39,598 bases of DNA from Oscillibacter sp. GTDB lineage: Bacteria; Bacillota; Clostridia; Oscillospirales; Oscillospiraceae. Location: assembly GCA_022801815.1 (NCBI GenBank), contig JAAWTB010000002.1, forward strand, positions 1 to 39,598, in the 5' to 3' direction. The notes below the pieces were generated by a model, which was given only the letters and a program-made list of their open reading frames with translations, was not told the origin of the DNA and ran no database searches. Positions within the stretch are counted from its first letter, which is position 1, and every line of letters starts with the position of its first letter. A program made the position numbers and the translations under genes. Shown here piece after piece: positions 8,978-19,131 of this stretch.

Positions 8978-9550
8978 ATGACCATGAATACCGTTCTCCT
9001 TCACTGCTGCTGCGCCCCCTGCTCCCTAAGCTGCATCGACCCCCTCCGGGACGAGGGTGTGGAGCCTGTGGCCTTCTGGTACAATCCCAACATCCACCCC
9101 TGGAAGGAATACCAGGCCCGGCGGAACTGCCTGCTGGAATACGCCGCCTCCATCGGCATGGAGGTACGGGTCCGGGAAGACTACGGCTTAAAGGAGTTCT
9201 GCCGCCAGGTGGCGGGGGACATTGACCACCGCTGTGCCTACTGTTACGAGCACCGGATCGAGGGAACGGCAAAGTACGCCGCGGAGCACGGCTTTGCCGC
9301 CTTCACCACCACCCTGCTGGCCAGCCTCTACCAGGATCACGAGGGCATCGTCCAGGCGGCGGAGCGGTACGCGGCGCAGTACGGCGTGGAATTTTTCTAC
9401 CGGGACTTCCGGCCCAATTTCCGGGAGGGCAACCGCCGGGCCAGGGAGCTGGGTTTTTATATGCAGAAGTACTGCGGCTGCGTCTTCTCAGAGCAGGACC
9501 GTTATCAAAAGCAGATTGACCGGGACAGGGCAAAATTTTCGGAAATATAA
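8978..9550 (+). CDS. queH: Epoxyqueuosine reductase QueH
   Basis: MTMNTVLLHCCCAPCS, YNPNIHPWKEY, CAYCYEHR, FTTTLLASLYQDHE, FYRDFRPNFREG, YMQKYCGCVFSE: QueH (DUF208) pattern. Confidence 0.9.
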   Translation: MTMNTVLLHCCCAPCSLSCIDPLRDEGVEPVAFWYNPNIHPWKEYQARRNCLLEYAASIGMEVRVREDYGLKEFCRQVAGDIDHRCAYCYEHRIEGTAKYAAEHGFAAFTTTLLASLYQDHEGIVQAAERYAAQYGVEFFYRDFRPNFREGNRRARELGFYMQKYCGCVFSEQDRYQKQIDRDRAKFSEI

Positions 9551-9553
9551 AAA

Positions 9554-9586
9554 CGCGGGAGCGTCACTGCTCCCGCGCTTTTTTTA
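9554..9586. terminator. Terminator between convergent queH and the 9564-9845 gene
   Basis: CGCGGGAGC...GCTCCCGCG followed by a T-run; A-run on the other side makes it potentially bidirectional. Confidence 0.8.
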
Positions 9587-9845
9587 TTTCCAGCGCCTTT
9601 TCCACCAGCGCCCGCAAAATCTCTCCGGCGTGCCGTTCCGTTTCCGGCTCTTCCTTTTCCAGGTAGCGGCGGCGGCGGTGAAACTCTTCCTTTGCCCAAG
9701 CCAGAAGGTCGATGATGACTTGACGGGGCTCTTCCCCGCTTTTCAGCTCATCCTCCGCCGCCATGGCCCAGGCGCACATGCGGACCTCAAGGATGCGGTA
9801 ATCCTGCCATGCCATATTGTCCAGGTTCTCTTGTTTGAGACGCAT
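9564..9845 (-). CDS. Small hypothetical protein
   Basis: MRLKQENLDNMAWQDYRILEVRMCAWAMAAEDELKSGEEPRQVIIDLLAWAKEEFHRRR...; good RBS (gggaggtgagaaaATG). Start trimmed from the ORF track. Confidence 0.6.
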   Translation of the reverse strand: MRLKQENLDNMAWQDYRILEVRMCAWAMAAEDELKSGEEPRQVIIDLLAWAKEEFHRRRRYLEKEEPETERHAGEILRALVEKALEIKKAREQ

Positions 9846-9902
9846 TTTCTCACCTCCCGTAATAACCTCTACTTTACTCTGTAACACGCTCCGGCGATAC
9901 AC

Positions 9903-9940
9903 CAGAAATATATACCAGATTTCTACATGAGATATTTCTG
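9903..9940. repeat. Inverted repeat in intergenic region upstream of RHH gene
   Basis: CAGAAATAT (9903-9911) and ATATTTCTG (9932-9940), perfect 9-bp arms, 20-bp spacing. Confidence 0.6.
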
Positions 9941-9991
9941 TGTTATTTTTTTGGGGTATTGCAGTTATATAATATCCACCGGGGTGAGAAG

Positions 9992-10159
9992 ATGAAATTT
10001 GAATTGCGGCGGTTTCCCGCTAAGGAAGAATCTATTTATAAAACACTCTACATCAAGCGCAGCCTCGTCGACCACATAGAAGAGATTGCCTCGGAAAACA
10101 ACACCAGCTTCAACAATGTGGTGGTTTCCATGATTGAAAGCTGCTTAAAAGAGGACTAA
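9992..10159 (+). CDS. Small ribbon-helix-helix-like protein
   Basis: MKFELRRFPAKEESIYKTLYIKRSLVDHIEEIASENNTSFNNVVVSMIESCLKED; beta strand then two helices as in RHH/CopG-Arc folds; RBS ggggtgag. Confidence 0.6.
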   Translation: MKFELRRFPAKEESIYKTLYIKRSLVDHIEEIASENNTSFNNVVVSMIESCLKED

Positions 10160-10187
10160 AAAGGACCGCCCACACGGGCGGTCCTTT
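10160..10187. terminator. Terminator between convergent genes
   Basis: AAAGGACCGCCC acac GGGCGGTCCTTT perfect hairpin. Confidence 0.75.
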
Positions 10188-10192
10188 CTCAT

Positions 10193-11551
10193 TCAGTTCC
10201 GCAGGCTATGCAATGGAGCAGGGATTCGTCCGCCCCGGTTGATGAAGGCGGCGGAGGATTCCCGGTGCACCGGCATCACCGGCGCGCTGCCCAGGAGACC
10301 GCCCATCTCGATGGTGCCGCCCACATCCTTCCCCGGCGCGGGGAGGATGCGCACGGCGGTGGTTTTGTTGTTCACCATTCCAATGGCCGCCTCGTCGGCG
10401 ATGATGGCGGCAATGGTTTCCGCCGGGGTGTCCCCGGGAATGGCAATCATATCCAGGCCCACGGAACACACGCAGGTCATGGCCTCCAGCTTATCCAGGC
10501 ACAACGTCCCGGAGCGGGCGGCAGCAATCATGCCCTCGTCCTCGCTGACGGGGATAAAGGCCCCGGAGAGGCCCCCCACGCTGGAGGAGGCCATGACGCC
10601 GCCCTTCTTAACCGCATCGTTCAGCATGGCCAGGGCCGCCGTGGTGCCGTGGGTGCCGCAGACCTCCAGTCCCAGCTCCTCCAGAATCCGGGCCACGCTG
10701 TCCCCAATGGCGGGGGTGGGGGCCAGGCTCAAATCCACAATGCCAAATGGCGTATCCAGCCGCCGGCTGGCCTCCTGGGCTACCAGCTGGCCCATGCGGG
10801 TCACCCGGAAGGCGGTCTTTTTTATGGTCTCCGCCGCCACGTCCAGGGGCTTGCCCCGAACGGCCTGAAGGGCGTGGTACACCACGCCGGGGCCGGAGAC
10901 GCCCACGTTGATGACCTTTTCCGCCTCCCCCGCGCCGTGGAAGGCCCCGGCCATAAAGGGGTTGTCCTCCACGGCGTTGCAGAACACCACCAGCTTGGCG
11001 CAGCCCAGGCCGTCCCGGTCCGCCGTGCGGTCCGCAGTCTCCCGGATGATGCGGCCCATAAGGGCCACCGCGTCCATGTTGACGCCCGCCCGGGTAGAGC
11101 CCACGTTGACGGAGGAGCACACCAGCTCCGTCCGGGCCAGGGCCTCGGGAATGGAGCGGATGAGGCGCTGGTCGGCCTTGGTCATGCCCTTTTGCACCAG
11201 GGCGGAGTAACCGCCGATGAAGTTTACGCCGCAGCTCTGGGCCGCCCGGTCCAACGCCAGGGCGAAGGGTACGTAGTCCTCTGTCTCGCTGGCCCCCGCC
11301 ACCAGGGCCATGGGGCTGACGGAAATGCGCTTGTTGACAATGGGGATGCCAAACTCGTCCTCAATATCCTGGCCGGTTTTCACCAGGTTTTCGGCGCAGC
11401 GGCAGATTTTTTCATAGATTTTCTCACAGGCCCGCCGGGGGTCCGGGTCACAGCAGGAGAGGAGGGAAATGCCCATGGTAATGGTGCGGATGTCCAGGTG
11501 CTGCTGGTCAATCATTTCAATGGTGGTGAGAATTTCCTTTTGGTTCAGCAT
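10193..11551 (-). CDS. PFL family protein (UPF0210/DUF711)
   Basis: [33 protein letters not shown]... with DUF711-type sequence; near-complete length, 452 aa. Confidence 0.85.
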   Translation of the reverse strand: MLNQKEILTTIEMIDQQHLDIRTITMGISLLSCCDPDPRRACEKIYEKICRCAENLVKTGQDIEDEFGIPIVNKRISVSPMALVAGASETEDYVPFALALDRAAQSCGVNFIGGYSALVQKGMTKADQRLIRSIPEALARTELVCSSVNVGSTRAGVNMDAVALMGRIIRETADRTADRDGLGCAKLVVFCNAVEDNPFMAGAFHGAGEAEKVINVGVSGPGVVYHALQAVRGKPLDVAAETIKKTAFRVTRMGQLVAQEASRRLDTPFGIVDLSLAPTPAIGDSVARILEELGLEVCGTHGTTAALAMLNDAVKKGGVMASSSVGGLSGAFIPVSEDEGMIAAARSGTLCLDKLEAMTCVCSVGLDMIAIPGDTPAETIAAIIADEAAIGMVNNKTTAVRILPAPGKDVGGTIEMGGLLGSAPVMPVHRESSAAFINRGGRIPAPLHSLRN

Positions 11552-11563
11552 GAGGCCCCTCCT

Positions 11564-11833
11564 TTAAATGCTGTGCATGGCGTTAAAAATCTCCTCCCGC
11601 TGAATGCGGATGGAGAGGCCCATCTCGTCCCCCAGCTGGCCCAGGCCCTTCCCCAGCTCGCCAAAGCTGGCGGTGGACTTGCTGACGTCCACGGCCATGA
11701 CCATGGTGAATGCCCCCTGGAGAATGGTCTGGGAAATGTCCAGAATGTTGACGTTGTAGTCTGCCAGACGGTTGCAGACGGCGGCGATAATGCCCACCCG
11801 GTCCTGGCCCAGGACGGTGACGATGGCGTTCAT
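11564..11833 (-). CDS. Stand-alone ACT-domain protein (UPF0237)
   Basis: MNAIVTVLGQDRVGIIAAVCNRLADYNVNILDISQTILQGAFTMVMAVD; located directly before the PFL gene. Confidence 0.88.
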   Translation of the reverse strand: MNAIVTVLGQDRVGIIAAVCNRLADYNVNILDISQTILQGAFTMVMAVDVSKSTASFGELGKGLGQLGDEMGLSIRIQREEIFNAMHSI

Positions 11834-11948
11834 AGAAACTCCTCCTTTGTTTTCCGCTGGTATTTTTGGGGGGCGGACACCTGCGCCCCCCGGAATTCAC
11901 GGGAAAGAACGGGCCGGGACAGAGCCCGGCCCCTACTGAACGAATACG

Positions 11949-13160
11949 TTACAGCTCGTCGAAGAACTTGTCGTGGATGGCCCGCACTGCCCGGTTCACG
12001 TCCGCCTCGTCCAGCAGGACGGAAACCCGGATTTCCGAGGTGTTGATCATCTGGATATTGATGCCCGCCTCATAGAGGGCTTCGAACATCTTGGCGGCCA
12101 CGCCGCAGTTGCTCATCAGGCCCACGCCCACGATGGAGACCTTTCCGATCTGGTCGTCGGACTCGATGTGATCGAAGCGCAGAGCTTCCTTGTGCTCGTT
12201 CAGGATGCCCTCCACCTCCTGCTGGTCCTTTTTGTGGATGGTAAAGGTAATGTCTTTGGTATCCTCCCGGCCGATGGACTGGAGAATTACGTCCACGTTG
12301 ATGTTATGCTTGCTCAGCAGGTCAAAGACCTGGAAGGCCACGCCGGGATTGTGCTGCAGGCCCACCAGGGCCACCCGGGCGATGCTGGTATCTTTGGCGA
12401 CGCCTGCGATGTTGGTCTTTTCCACTTTCGTAACCTCCTTGATTTTCGTGCCGGGCTTCCGCTCCAGGCTCGACACCACTTCCAAATTCACCCGGAACTT
12501 CTTGGCCAGCTCCACGCTGCGGTTATGGAGCACCTGGGCTCCCTGGCTGGCCAGCTCCAGCATCTCGTCATAGGTAATTTCCTCCAGCTTCCGGGCGGTG
12601 GGGACGATGCGGGGATCCGTGGTATACACGCCGTCCACGTCGGTGTAAATCTGACAGAGATCCGCCCGGAAGGCCGCCGCCAGGGCCACGGCGCTGGTGT
12701 CGGAGCCGCCCCGGCCCAGGGTGGTGACATCGCCGTTGCGGTCCACTCCCTGGAAGCCCGTGACGATGACGATGCGGTGCTGGTCCAGCTCCGTCTGGAT
12801 GCGCTCGGAATCAATCCGTTTAATGCGGGCGTCGGCATGGACGGCGGTAGACTGGATGCCCACCTGCCAGGCCGTCAGGGATACGCAGGGCAGGCCCATG
12901 GCCTCCAGGGCCATGGCGCAGAGGGCGACGCTGATCTGCTCTCCTGTGGAAAGGAGCATATCCAGCTCCCGCTTGGAGGCGTTGGGGTTGATCTCCCCCG
13001 CCTTTTCAATCAGGTCGTCGGTGGTGTCCCCCTGGGCGGACAGGACCACAATCACGTCATTGCCCTTGACGTAGGTCTCCGCGATGATTCGTGCGACATT
13101 TTGGATGCGCTGGGCATCCTTCACGGAGCTGCCGCCGAATTTCTGTACAATTAAACTCAT
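11949..13160 (-). CDS. lysC: Aspartate kinase
   Basis: MSLIVQKFGGSSVKDAQRIQNVARII, GFQGVD, TTLGRGGSDTSAVALAAA, C-terminal double ACT. Confidence 0.93.
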   Translation of the reverse strand: MSLIVQKFGGSSVKDAQRIQNVARIIAETYVKGNDVIVVLSAQGDTTDDLIEKAGEINPNASKRELDMLLSTGEQISVALCAMALEAMGLPCVSLTAWQVGIQSTAVHADARIKRIDSERIQTELDQHRIVIVTGFQGVDRNGDVTTLGRGGSDTSAVALAAAFRADLCQIYTDVDGVYTTDPRIVPTARKLEEITYDEMLELASQGAQVLHNRSVELAKKFRVNLEVVSSLERKPGTKIKEVTKVEKTNIAGVAKDTSIARVALVGLQHNPGVAFQVFDLLSKHNINVDVILQSIGREDTKDITFTIHKKDQQEVEGILNEHKEALRFDHIESDDQIGKVSIVGVGLMSNCGVAAKMFEALYEAGINIQMINTSEIRVSVLLDEADVNRAVRAIHDKFFDEL

Positions 13161-13249
13161 ATGTCGGTCTTCCTTTTCCGCTTGAAATCAGGTTGGACGG
13201 GGAAGGCGCTCTCCCCCGCTCTATCATATGCGGCGGGCGGCGCGCCGGG

Positions 13250-14446
13250 TCAGCTGTCCAATACCCGCATGCAGGCCAGCACGTTTAAAGAGCGGGACTG
13301 CTGGGCCGCGTCCGTCCCGCTGAGGGGCTCGGTCAAAAAGGCGGTTTCCCCGTCCTCGCTGAGGACCTCCACCTGGCCGAAGGCCAAGGCCGCGTCGGTG
13401 AGACTGCCCTCAATGCGGAAATAGTGCCGGGTCTTCAGCTCAAACGGGTTCTGGAAACCTTCCGCATCCGCCGACCAGCCAATCTCCTCCCGCTTGGGGC
13501 TCTGCTGAAGGCACTCCATCACATCCGCCACACAGGCGGAGGCGGTGGGCAGCTCCCCGGCTCCCCTGCCGTAAAACATCACCTCGCCGGTGGCGTTGCC
13601 CCGGATCATCACAGCGTTGAACACATCCTCTACGCTGGCCATGGGGTTCTCCTCGGGAATCAGGTGGGGGGCCACATAGGCCGTCCGCCCGCCGCCGGGA
13701 AGGCGCGCCGCCCGGCCCAGCAGCTTGATGCGATACCCCGCCCGCTGGGCGATCTTCACGTCCCGGAGGCTCAGCTTGCTGATGCCCTCCATGGGCACCC
13801 CCTCCGGGTCGATCTGGCTGCCGAAGGCCAAATCCCCCAGGATGCAGATTTTCCGCCCCGCGTCGATGCCCTCCACGTCGGCGGTGGGGTCCGCCTCGGC
13901 GTAGCCCTTGGCCTGGGCCTCCCGGAGGGCATCGGAGAAAAAGGCCCCGGTGCGGACCATACGGGTGAGGATATAATTGGTGGTGCCGTTTAAAATACCG
14001 TAGACCTCGTCTATTCGGTTGGCCGCCATGCACTGGGTCAGAGGGTGGAGCACCGGAATGCCGCCGCCCACGCTGGCCTCAAAAAGGTAGCTGACGTTCT
14101 TCTTTTTCGCCAGGGCCAGCAGCTCGCAGCCCTTTTCCGCCACCAGCTGCTTGTTGGCGGTGACCACATGTTTCCCCGCGGAGAGGCACCGCTTGGTGTA
14201 CTCATAGGCCGCCTCCACGCCGCCGATGGTCTCCACCACCACCCGGATGCCGCCGTCCTCCTCAATCTTCTTAAAATCGTCCGTCATCAGCTGGCGGTAG
14301 GGCCCGTCCTTAAAATGCCGGACCAGCACGGCCTTCACCTGCAAAGGCTCTCCCAGCTTCCGCTCGATCTGCCGGGCGTTTTCCGCCACCACCTTGGCAA
14401 CACCGGTGCCCACGGTGCCCAGGCCCAGAATCGCAATCTGTATCAT
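13250..14446 (-). CDS. hom: Homoserine dehydrogenase
   Basis: IQIAILGLGTVGTGVAKV, VTANKQLVAEKG, GILNGTTNYILTRM, DVEGIDAGRKICIL, C-terminal ACT. Confidence 0.93.
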   Translation of the reverse strand: MIQIAILGLGTVGTGVAKVVAENARQIERKLGEPLQVKAVLVRHFKDGPYRQLMTDDFKKIEEDGGIRVVVETIGGVEAAYEYTKRCLSAGKHVVTANKQLVAEKGCELLALAKKKNVSYLFEASVGGGIPVLHPLTQCMAANRIDEVYGILNGTTNYILTRMVRTGAFFSDALREAQAKGYAEADPTADVEGIDAGRKICILGDLAFGSQIDPEGVPMEGISKLSLRDVKIAQRAGYRIKLLGRAARLPGGGRTAYVAPHLIPEENPMASVEDVFNAVMIRGNATGEVMFYGRGAGELPTASACVADVMECLQQSPKREEIGWSADAEGFQNPFELKTRHYFRIEGSLTDAALAFGQVEVLSEDGETAFLTEPLSGTDAAQQSRSLNVLACMRVLDS

Positions 14447-14463
14447 TCTGCAACCCTCTCTCT

Positions 14464-14904
14464 TTATCCAGCTAAAATCTCAAATTTCAGCACGCCCTCC
14501 AGGGCGGTCACATCCCCCATCAACTGCTCTAAAGACTCCTCCATCCGGCTGGTCTCGGCGGAGATGGTCACCGCCGCGCAGCCGTTGGTGGGAATGCTTT
14601 GGTTAATGGTCAGGATATTGGCGCCGGAGGCGGCGAACACCGCCAGCACGCCGCTCAGCACCCCTGCCATGTCCTTAAGCATGGCGTAAAAGGTGATGAT
14701 GTGCTCCGCCTTCATATCGTTGAAGGGCTGGACGGAATCCTTGTATTTATAGAAGGCGCTCCGGCTGATGCCCGCCAGTTTTGTGGCCTCCCCCACGGTG
14801 TCCGCCTCGCCGGTCTGCATCATCCGCTTGGCCTCTGCCACCTTGACGAAGATTTCCGGCAGCGCCTCTGCCGCCACAATATAATATTTGATTGCTCTCG
14901 CCAT
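14464..14904 (-). CDS. pheB: ACT-domain protein of the PheB/UPF0735 family
   Basis: YYIVAAEALPEIFVKVAEAKRMMQTGEADTVGEATKLAGISRSAFYKYKDSVQPF then ACT domain; start trimmed to MARAIKYY. Confidence 0.8.
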   Translation of the reverse strand: MARAIKYYIVAAEALPEIFVKVAEAKRMMQTGEADTVGEATKLAGISRSAFYKYKDSVQPFNDMKAEHIITFYAMLKDMAGVLSGVLAVFAASGANILTINQSIPTNGCAAVTISAETSRMEESLEQLMGDVTALEGVLKFEILAG

Positions 14905-15089
14905 AGCATCCTCCATCCGCGCCGCCCCATCCGGCGGTCCAGTCCGCCCATTGCGGTCATTTGTCCTTCCTGCATGGTAGCATATTTTCACCGGCTCCGC
15001 AACTGTCGGATTCGGGGAAACTTCCCGGAAAATCCCCCTTTCCGGTGGGCAAAATGCCGGGACATACGGATAAAAACGCAGTCCGGGGG

Positions 15090-15113
15090 ATGAATATACA
15101 TTTGAATATTCAT
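15090..15113. promoter_or_regulatory. Candidate operator palindrome between divergent pheB and ABC transporter
   Basis: ATGAATAT-acatttga-ATATTCAT, perfect 8-bp arms; also contains TGAATATTCA. Confidence 0.5.
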
Positions 15114-15224
15114 TTTTCTTCTGTGTCATGTCATAAAATCCACAAAACTCTCCGTGCATTCCGGAATTTTTCGGCAATTTAGGAGAAATGCGCCAAATAA
15201 ATATGCAAAATCTCTGAAAAAGTA

Positions 15225-15253
15225 TTGACAGATTCGCCGGTCCGTGCTAAGGT
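15225..15253 (+). promoter_or_regulatory. Promoter of amino-acid ABC transporter (TTGACA-N17-TAAGGT)
   Basis: Consensus -35 at 15225-15230, weak -10 at 15248-15253. Confidence 0.45.
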
Positions 15254-15347
15254 AGCCACAGTTCAAGGGGGCTGACTCCCGAAGCTTTCCGCCCAAGGCG
15301 CCCGGTCCCCCAGGCAAAGACTTTTGGATGAAAAGGATGATGGTATC

Positions 15348-16220
15348 ATGAAGAAGATGCTGACTCTGCTCTTGACCCTGGCCATGGTTTTCAGCCTGGC
15401 CGCCTGCGGCGGCGGCAAGCCCGCCGAAAACGCCGGGGACTCCGCTCCTGCCGACACCTCCGCCCCCGCCGATACCGGCAGCACAGACGCCGGAACCGAT
15501 GCGGGAGCCGATGTTCCCGCCTTCACCACTGTGGAGGAGGGCAAGCTCCACATGTCCACCAACGCCGCCTTCCCTCCCTATGAGATGACCACCGACGCCG
15601 GCGGCTTCGAGGGCATCGACGTGGAAGTGGCTCAGGCCATCGCTGGCAAGCTGGGCCTGGAGCTGGTGGTGGACGACATGGGCTTTGACGCCGCCCTGCT
15701 GGCCGCCCAAAACGGCCAAAGCGACATGGTCATGGCCGGCGTCACCGTCAACGAGAAGCGGCTGGCCGTCATGGACTTCTCCGACAGCTACGCCACCGGC
15801 GTGCAGGTGGTCATTGTCAAGGAGGGTTCCGCCATCCAGACCCTGGACGACCTGGCAAACGCCCAGATGATCGGCTGCCAGAAGGCTACCACCGGCTATA
15901 TCTACTGTTCCGATACTCCGGAAAACGGCGGCTATGGCGAGGACCACGTCACCGCTTATGAGACCGGCGCCCTGGCGGTCCAGGCCCTGGTAAACGGCCA
16001 GGTAGACGCGGTGGTCATCGACAACGAGCCCGCCAAGAGCTTCGTAGCCGCCAACGAGGGCCTGAAAATCCTGGATACCGAGTTCGCCGTGGAGGACTAC
16101 GCCATCGGCTTCGCCAAGGGAAATACCGCCCTGCTGGACGCCGTCAACGCCGCCATGGCCGAGCTGAAGGCCGACGGCACCTTCCAGGACATTGTGGACA
16201 AATATATTACCGCTGAGTAA
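15348..16220 (+). CDS. Polar amino-acid ABC transporter substrate-binding lipoprotein
   Basis: MKKMLTLLLTLAMVFSLAACGGG lipobox, SBP_bac_3 signatures (TNAAFPPYEM, GIDVEVAQAIAGKLGLELVVDDMGFDAALLA). Confidence 0.9.
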   Translation: MKKMLTLLLTLAMVFSLAACGGGKPAENAGDSAPADTSAPADTGSTDAGTDAGADVPAFTTVEEGKLHMSTNAAFPPYEMTTDAGGFEGIDVEVAQAIAGKLGLELVVDDMGFDAALLAAQNGQSDMVMAGVTVNEKRLAVMDFSDSYATGVQVVIVKEGSAIQTLDDLANAQMIGCQKATTGYIYCSDTPENGGYGEDHVTAYETGALAVQALVNGQVDAVVIDNEPAKSFVAANEGLKILDTEFAVEDYAIGFAKGNTALLDAVNAAMAELKADGTFQDIVDKYITAE

Positions 16221-16232
16221 GCTCTTTGGGGA

Positions 16233-16258
16233 GGGCGGTCTTTAGGACCGCCCTTTTC
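16233..16258 (+). terminator. Intercistronic hairpin between substrate-binding protein and permease genes
   Basis: GGGCGGTC tttag GACCGCCC TTTT. Confidence 0.65.
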
Positions 16259-16288
16259 CCGTATTCTGTAAAGAGAAAGGAGACCCCC

Positions 16289-16999
16289 ATGAAAGCTACG
16301 CTCCCAGAGCGGTTTTACACCGCCTTTCTGGAGGGAGACCGCTGGAAGCTCTACCTCCAGGGCGTCGCCTCCACCCTGGAGCTGACGGTCATCGCCCTGA
16401 TCCTGGGCATCCTCCTGGGGCTGGTGGTGGCGGTGATCCGCACGGCCCACGACCAGCAGCGCCTGGGCCAGCACAATCCCATTCTGGCCCTGCTTAATTT
16501 CCTGTGCAAGGTCTATACCACCGTCATCCGAGGCACCCCCATGATGGTCCAGCTGCTGATCTGGGGGTTTGTCATCTTCAAGACCAGCCGGAATCACACC
16601 ATGGTGGGAGCCCTGGGCCTGGGCATCAACTCCGGGGCGTATGTGGCGGAAATTGTCCGGGGCGGATTGATGAGCGTGGACATCGGCCAGACCGAGGCGG
16701 GCCGGTCCCTGGGACTGAACTACTTGGACACCATGCGCTTCATCGTCATTCCCCAGGCGTTCAAGAACATCCTGCCCTCCCTGGCCAACGAGTTCATCAC
16801 CCTCTTTAAGGACACCTCCCTGGTCCAGGCCATCGGCGGCATGGAATTGGTCTATTATGCCCAAACCATCGGCGGCAGGACCTTTGACCTTATGCCCCCC
16901 TATATCGGCATCGCGCTGATGTACTTACTTCTGGTGATACTCTTCACCTGGCTCCAGGGGAAACTGGAAAGGAGGCTGCGGGAAAGTGATCGACGTTAA
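16289..16999 (+). CDS. Amino-acid ABC transporter permease
   Basis: Hydrophobic; [61 protein letters not shown] HisM/GlnP motif. Confidence 0.92.
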   Translation: MKATLPERFYTAFLEGDRWKLYLQGVASTLELTVIALILGILLGLVVAVIRTAHDQQRLGQHNPILALLNFLCKVYTTVIRGTPMMVQLLIWGFVIFKTSRNHTMVGALGLGINSGAYVAEIVRGGLMSVDIGQTEAGRSLGLNYLDTMRFIVIPQAFKNILPSLANEFITLFKDTSLVQAIGGMELVYYAQTIGGRTFDLMPPYIGIALMYLLLVILFTWLQGKLERRLRESDRR

Positions 17000-17708
17000 A
17001 AACCTCTCCAAGTCCTTCGGGGACCATCTGGTGCTAAACGATATTTCCCAGCACATTCACCCCGGGGAAAAGGTGGTGGTCATTGGGCCCTCCGGCTCCG
17101 GCAAGTCCACCTTCCTGCGGTGCCTGAACCTGCTGGAGACCCCCACCAGCGGGACCATCACCTTCCAGGGCACAGTCATCACGGACCCCAAGGTGAAAAT
17201 CGACCAGGTGCGCCAGCAAATGGGCATGGTGTTCCAGCACTTCAACCTCTTCCCCAACATGACCATCCGGAAGAATATCACCCTGGCCCCGGTGCGCACG
17301 GGATTGATGCGCCAGGAGGAGGCCGACGCCCAGGCGGACGCCCTGCTCCAGCGGGTGGGCCTGACGGACAAGGCCGGTGCCTATCCCAGCCAGCTCTCCG
17401 GCGGGCAGAAGCAGCGGGTGGCCATTGTCCGGGCCCTGGCCATGAAGCCCCAGCTGATGCTGTTCGACGAACCCACCTCCGCCCTGGACCCCGAGATGGT
17501 GGGCGAGGTGCTGGACGTTATGAAGGAGCTGGCCCGGGACGGCATGACCATGGTGGTGGTGACCCACGAGATGGGGTTTGCCCGGGAGGTGGGCAGCCGG
17601 GTGCTGTTCATGGCCGACGGGAAGGTACTGGAGGAAGCGCCTCCCACAGAGCTTTTCGGGAATCCCCAGCACCCCAGATTAAAGGACTTTCTCAGCAAGG
17701 TGCTTTGA
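16986..17708 (+). CDS. Amino-acid ABC transporter ATP-binding protein (GlnQ-like)
   Basis: [15 protein letters not shown] Walker [17 protein letters not shown] signature, [14 protein letters not shown] Walker B; GTG start after GGAAAGGAGG. Confidence 0.93.
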   Translation: MIDVKNLSKSFGDHLVLNDISQHIHPGEKVVVIGPSGSGKSTFLRCLNLLETPTSGTITFQGTVITDPKVKIDQVRQQMGMVFQHFNLFPNMTIRKNITLAPVRTGLMRQEEADAQADALLQRVGLTDKAGAYPSQLSGGQKQRVAIVRALAMKPQLMLFDEPTSALDPEMVGEVLDVMKELARDGMTMVVVTHEMGFAREVGSRVLFMADGKVLEEAPPTELFGNPQHPRLKDFLSKVL

Positions 17709-17721
17709 GCGCATACAAATC

Positions 17722-17760
17722 AAAGGCCCTGCCGCCGTGCCGGCGGCAGGGCCTTTTTGT
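17722..17760. terminator. Terminator between convergent ABC ATPase and upp genes
   Basis: AAAGGCCCTGCCGCC gtgcc GGCGGCAGGGCCTTT TT, perfect 15-bp stem. Confidence 0.88.
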
Positions 17761-18393
17761 TTACTTCGTTCCGAAAATCCGGTCTCCTGCATCCCCCAGA
17801 CCGGGGACGATATACCCGTTTTCGTTCAGCTTCTCGTCCACCGCGCCGCAGTAAATATCCACGTCCGGGTGGCTCTTTTGAATGCGGGCGATGCCCTCCG
17901 GCGCAGCCAGGAGGACCATCAGCTTAATAGCGGCGCAGCCGTATTCCTTCATGAACCCAATGGCCGCGTCGGCGCTGCCGCCGGTGGCCAGCATGGGATC
18001 CACGATGAGCACATCCCGCTCCGCCACGTCCTTGGGCATCTTGCAGAAGTACTTCACCGGCTCCAGGGTCTCCTCGTCCCGGTACAGGCCGATATGCCCC
18101 ACCCGGGCGGAGGGCACCATCCGCAAAACGCCGTCCACCAGACCCAGCCCTGCGCGGAGAATGGGCACCACGGCGAACTTCTTGCCCTTGAGCATGGGGG
18201 CGGTGGTCTCGCAGATAGGGGTTTCCACCTGGCAGGTGGTCAGGGGCAGGTCCCGGGTAGCCTCGTAGGTGATGAGCATGCCGATCTCGGAGACCAGCTC
18301 CCGAAAGTCCTTGACGCTGGTGTTCTTATCCCGGAGGATGGTCAGCTTGTGGGCCACCAACGGGTGATCCATGACGTGTACTTTTCCGTTCAT
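17761..18393 (-). CDS. upp: Uracil phosphoribosyltransferase
   Basis: [55 protein letters not shown]. Confidence 0.95.
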   Translation of the reverse strand: MNGKVHVMDHPLVAHKLTILRDKNTSVKDFRELVSEIGMLITYEATRDLPLTTCQVETPICETTAPMLKGKKFAVVPILRAGLGLVDGVLRMVPSARVGHIGLYRDEETLEPVKYFCKMPKDVAERDVLIVDPMLATGGSADAAIGFMKEYGCAAIKLMVLLAAPEGIARIQKSHPDVDIYCGAVDEKLNENGYIVPGLGDAGDRIFGTK

Positions 18394-18411
18394 AAAAACG
18401 CTCCTTCTATT

Positions 18412-19131
18412 TTATTTATATGTCAGTGGTGAAACGCCCGCCTTCTCCCGGCGGAGCCGTTCCGCCTGGGGCGGGCGGAGGTAGACCGGGGCCAGCTCCT
18501 GGGCGGAGACCAGAACGCCGTTTTTTGCCAGCTCCTCCGCCTCCAGGGCAACGCTCACAGCGTTTTCCTTCACCAAATGGGCCGGCGCCAGACGGCAGGA
18601 TATTCCTGCCGCCATCAAAAACTCATAGCTCATCCGTCCCCCGTCCCCCAGGACGGTCTTGGGCCGGGGATCCCCCCGCAGCTCCTCCGCCAGGTCGGCC
18701 AGGGCGATGGCCCGGTCCTCCGTCAATCGGGTGAGGGCGCCGTCCTTTGCCTCGAAGAGGGCGTTGTAGACCTGCTGCCGCCGGGCGTCCATGGCGCAGA
18801 CCACCAGCCCGTCCATAAAGGCCACGTTTCGGGCCAGGGCCGCCAGAGTGGACACCGCCGTGCAGGGCTTGTCTGCTGCCCAGGCCAGTCCCTTGGCGGC
18901 GGATACGCCGATGCGCACCCCGGTAAAGGACCCCGGCCCTGCCGAGACAGCAATAACGTCCAGGTCCGCCGCCGTCATATCCGTATTGCACAGCAACAGC
19001 TCCACCAGGGGCATGAGGGTCCGGCTGTGGGTCAGCCCCGTGTCCTGAAAGGCGGAGGATAGGACCTTCCCGTCCTCGGTGACGGCGGCGGAGACGGCCT
19101 TGGCGGCGGTTTCCAGCGCTAAAATTCTCAT
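18412..19131 (-). CDS. tsaB: tRNA threonylcarbamoyladenosine biosynthesis protein TsaB
   Basis: MRILALETAAKAVSAAV, ITAxSAGPGSFTGVRIGVSAAKGLAWA; start trimmed to the ATGA overlap with tsaE. Confidence 0.9.
   Translation of the reverse strand: MRILALETAAKAVSAAVTEDGKVLSSAFQDTGLTHSRTLMPLVELLLCNTDMTAADLDVIAVSAGPGSFTGVRIGVSAAKGLAWAADKPCTAVSTLAALARNVAFMDGLVVCAMDARRQQVYNALFEAKDGALTRLTEDRAIALADLAEELRGDPRPKTVLGDGGRMSYEFLMAAGISCRLAPAHLVKENAVSVALEAEELAKNGVLVSAQELAPVYLRPPQAERLRREKAGVSPLTYK

Noticed and set aside
10208-12046. 612-aa plus-strand ORF
   Set aside because: Antisense across PFL, ACT and part of lysC; no coherent domain.
13161-13249. Lysine riboswitch upstream of lysC
   Set aside because: Only ~90 bp between hom and lysC, too short for a lysine riboswitch, and no recognisable L-box core.
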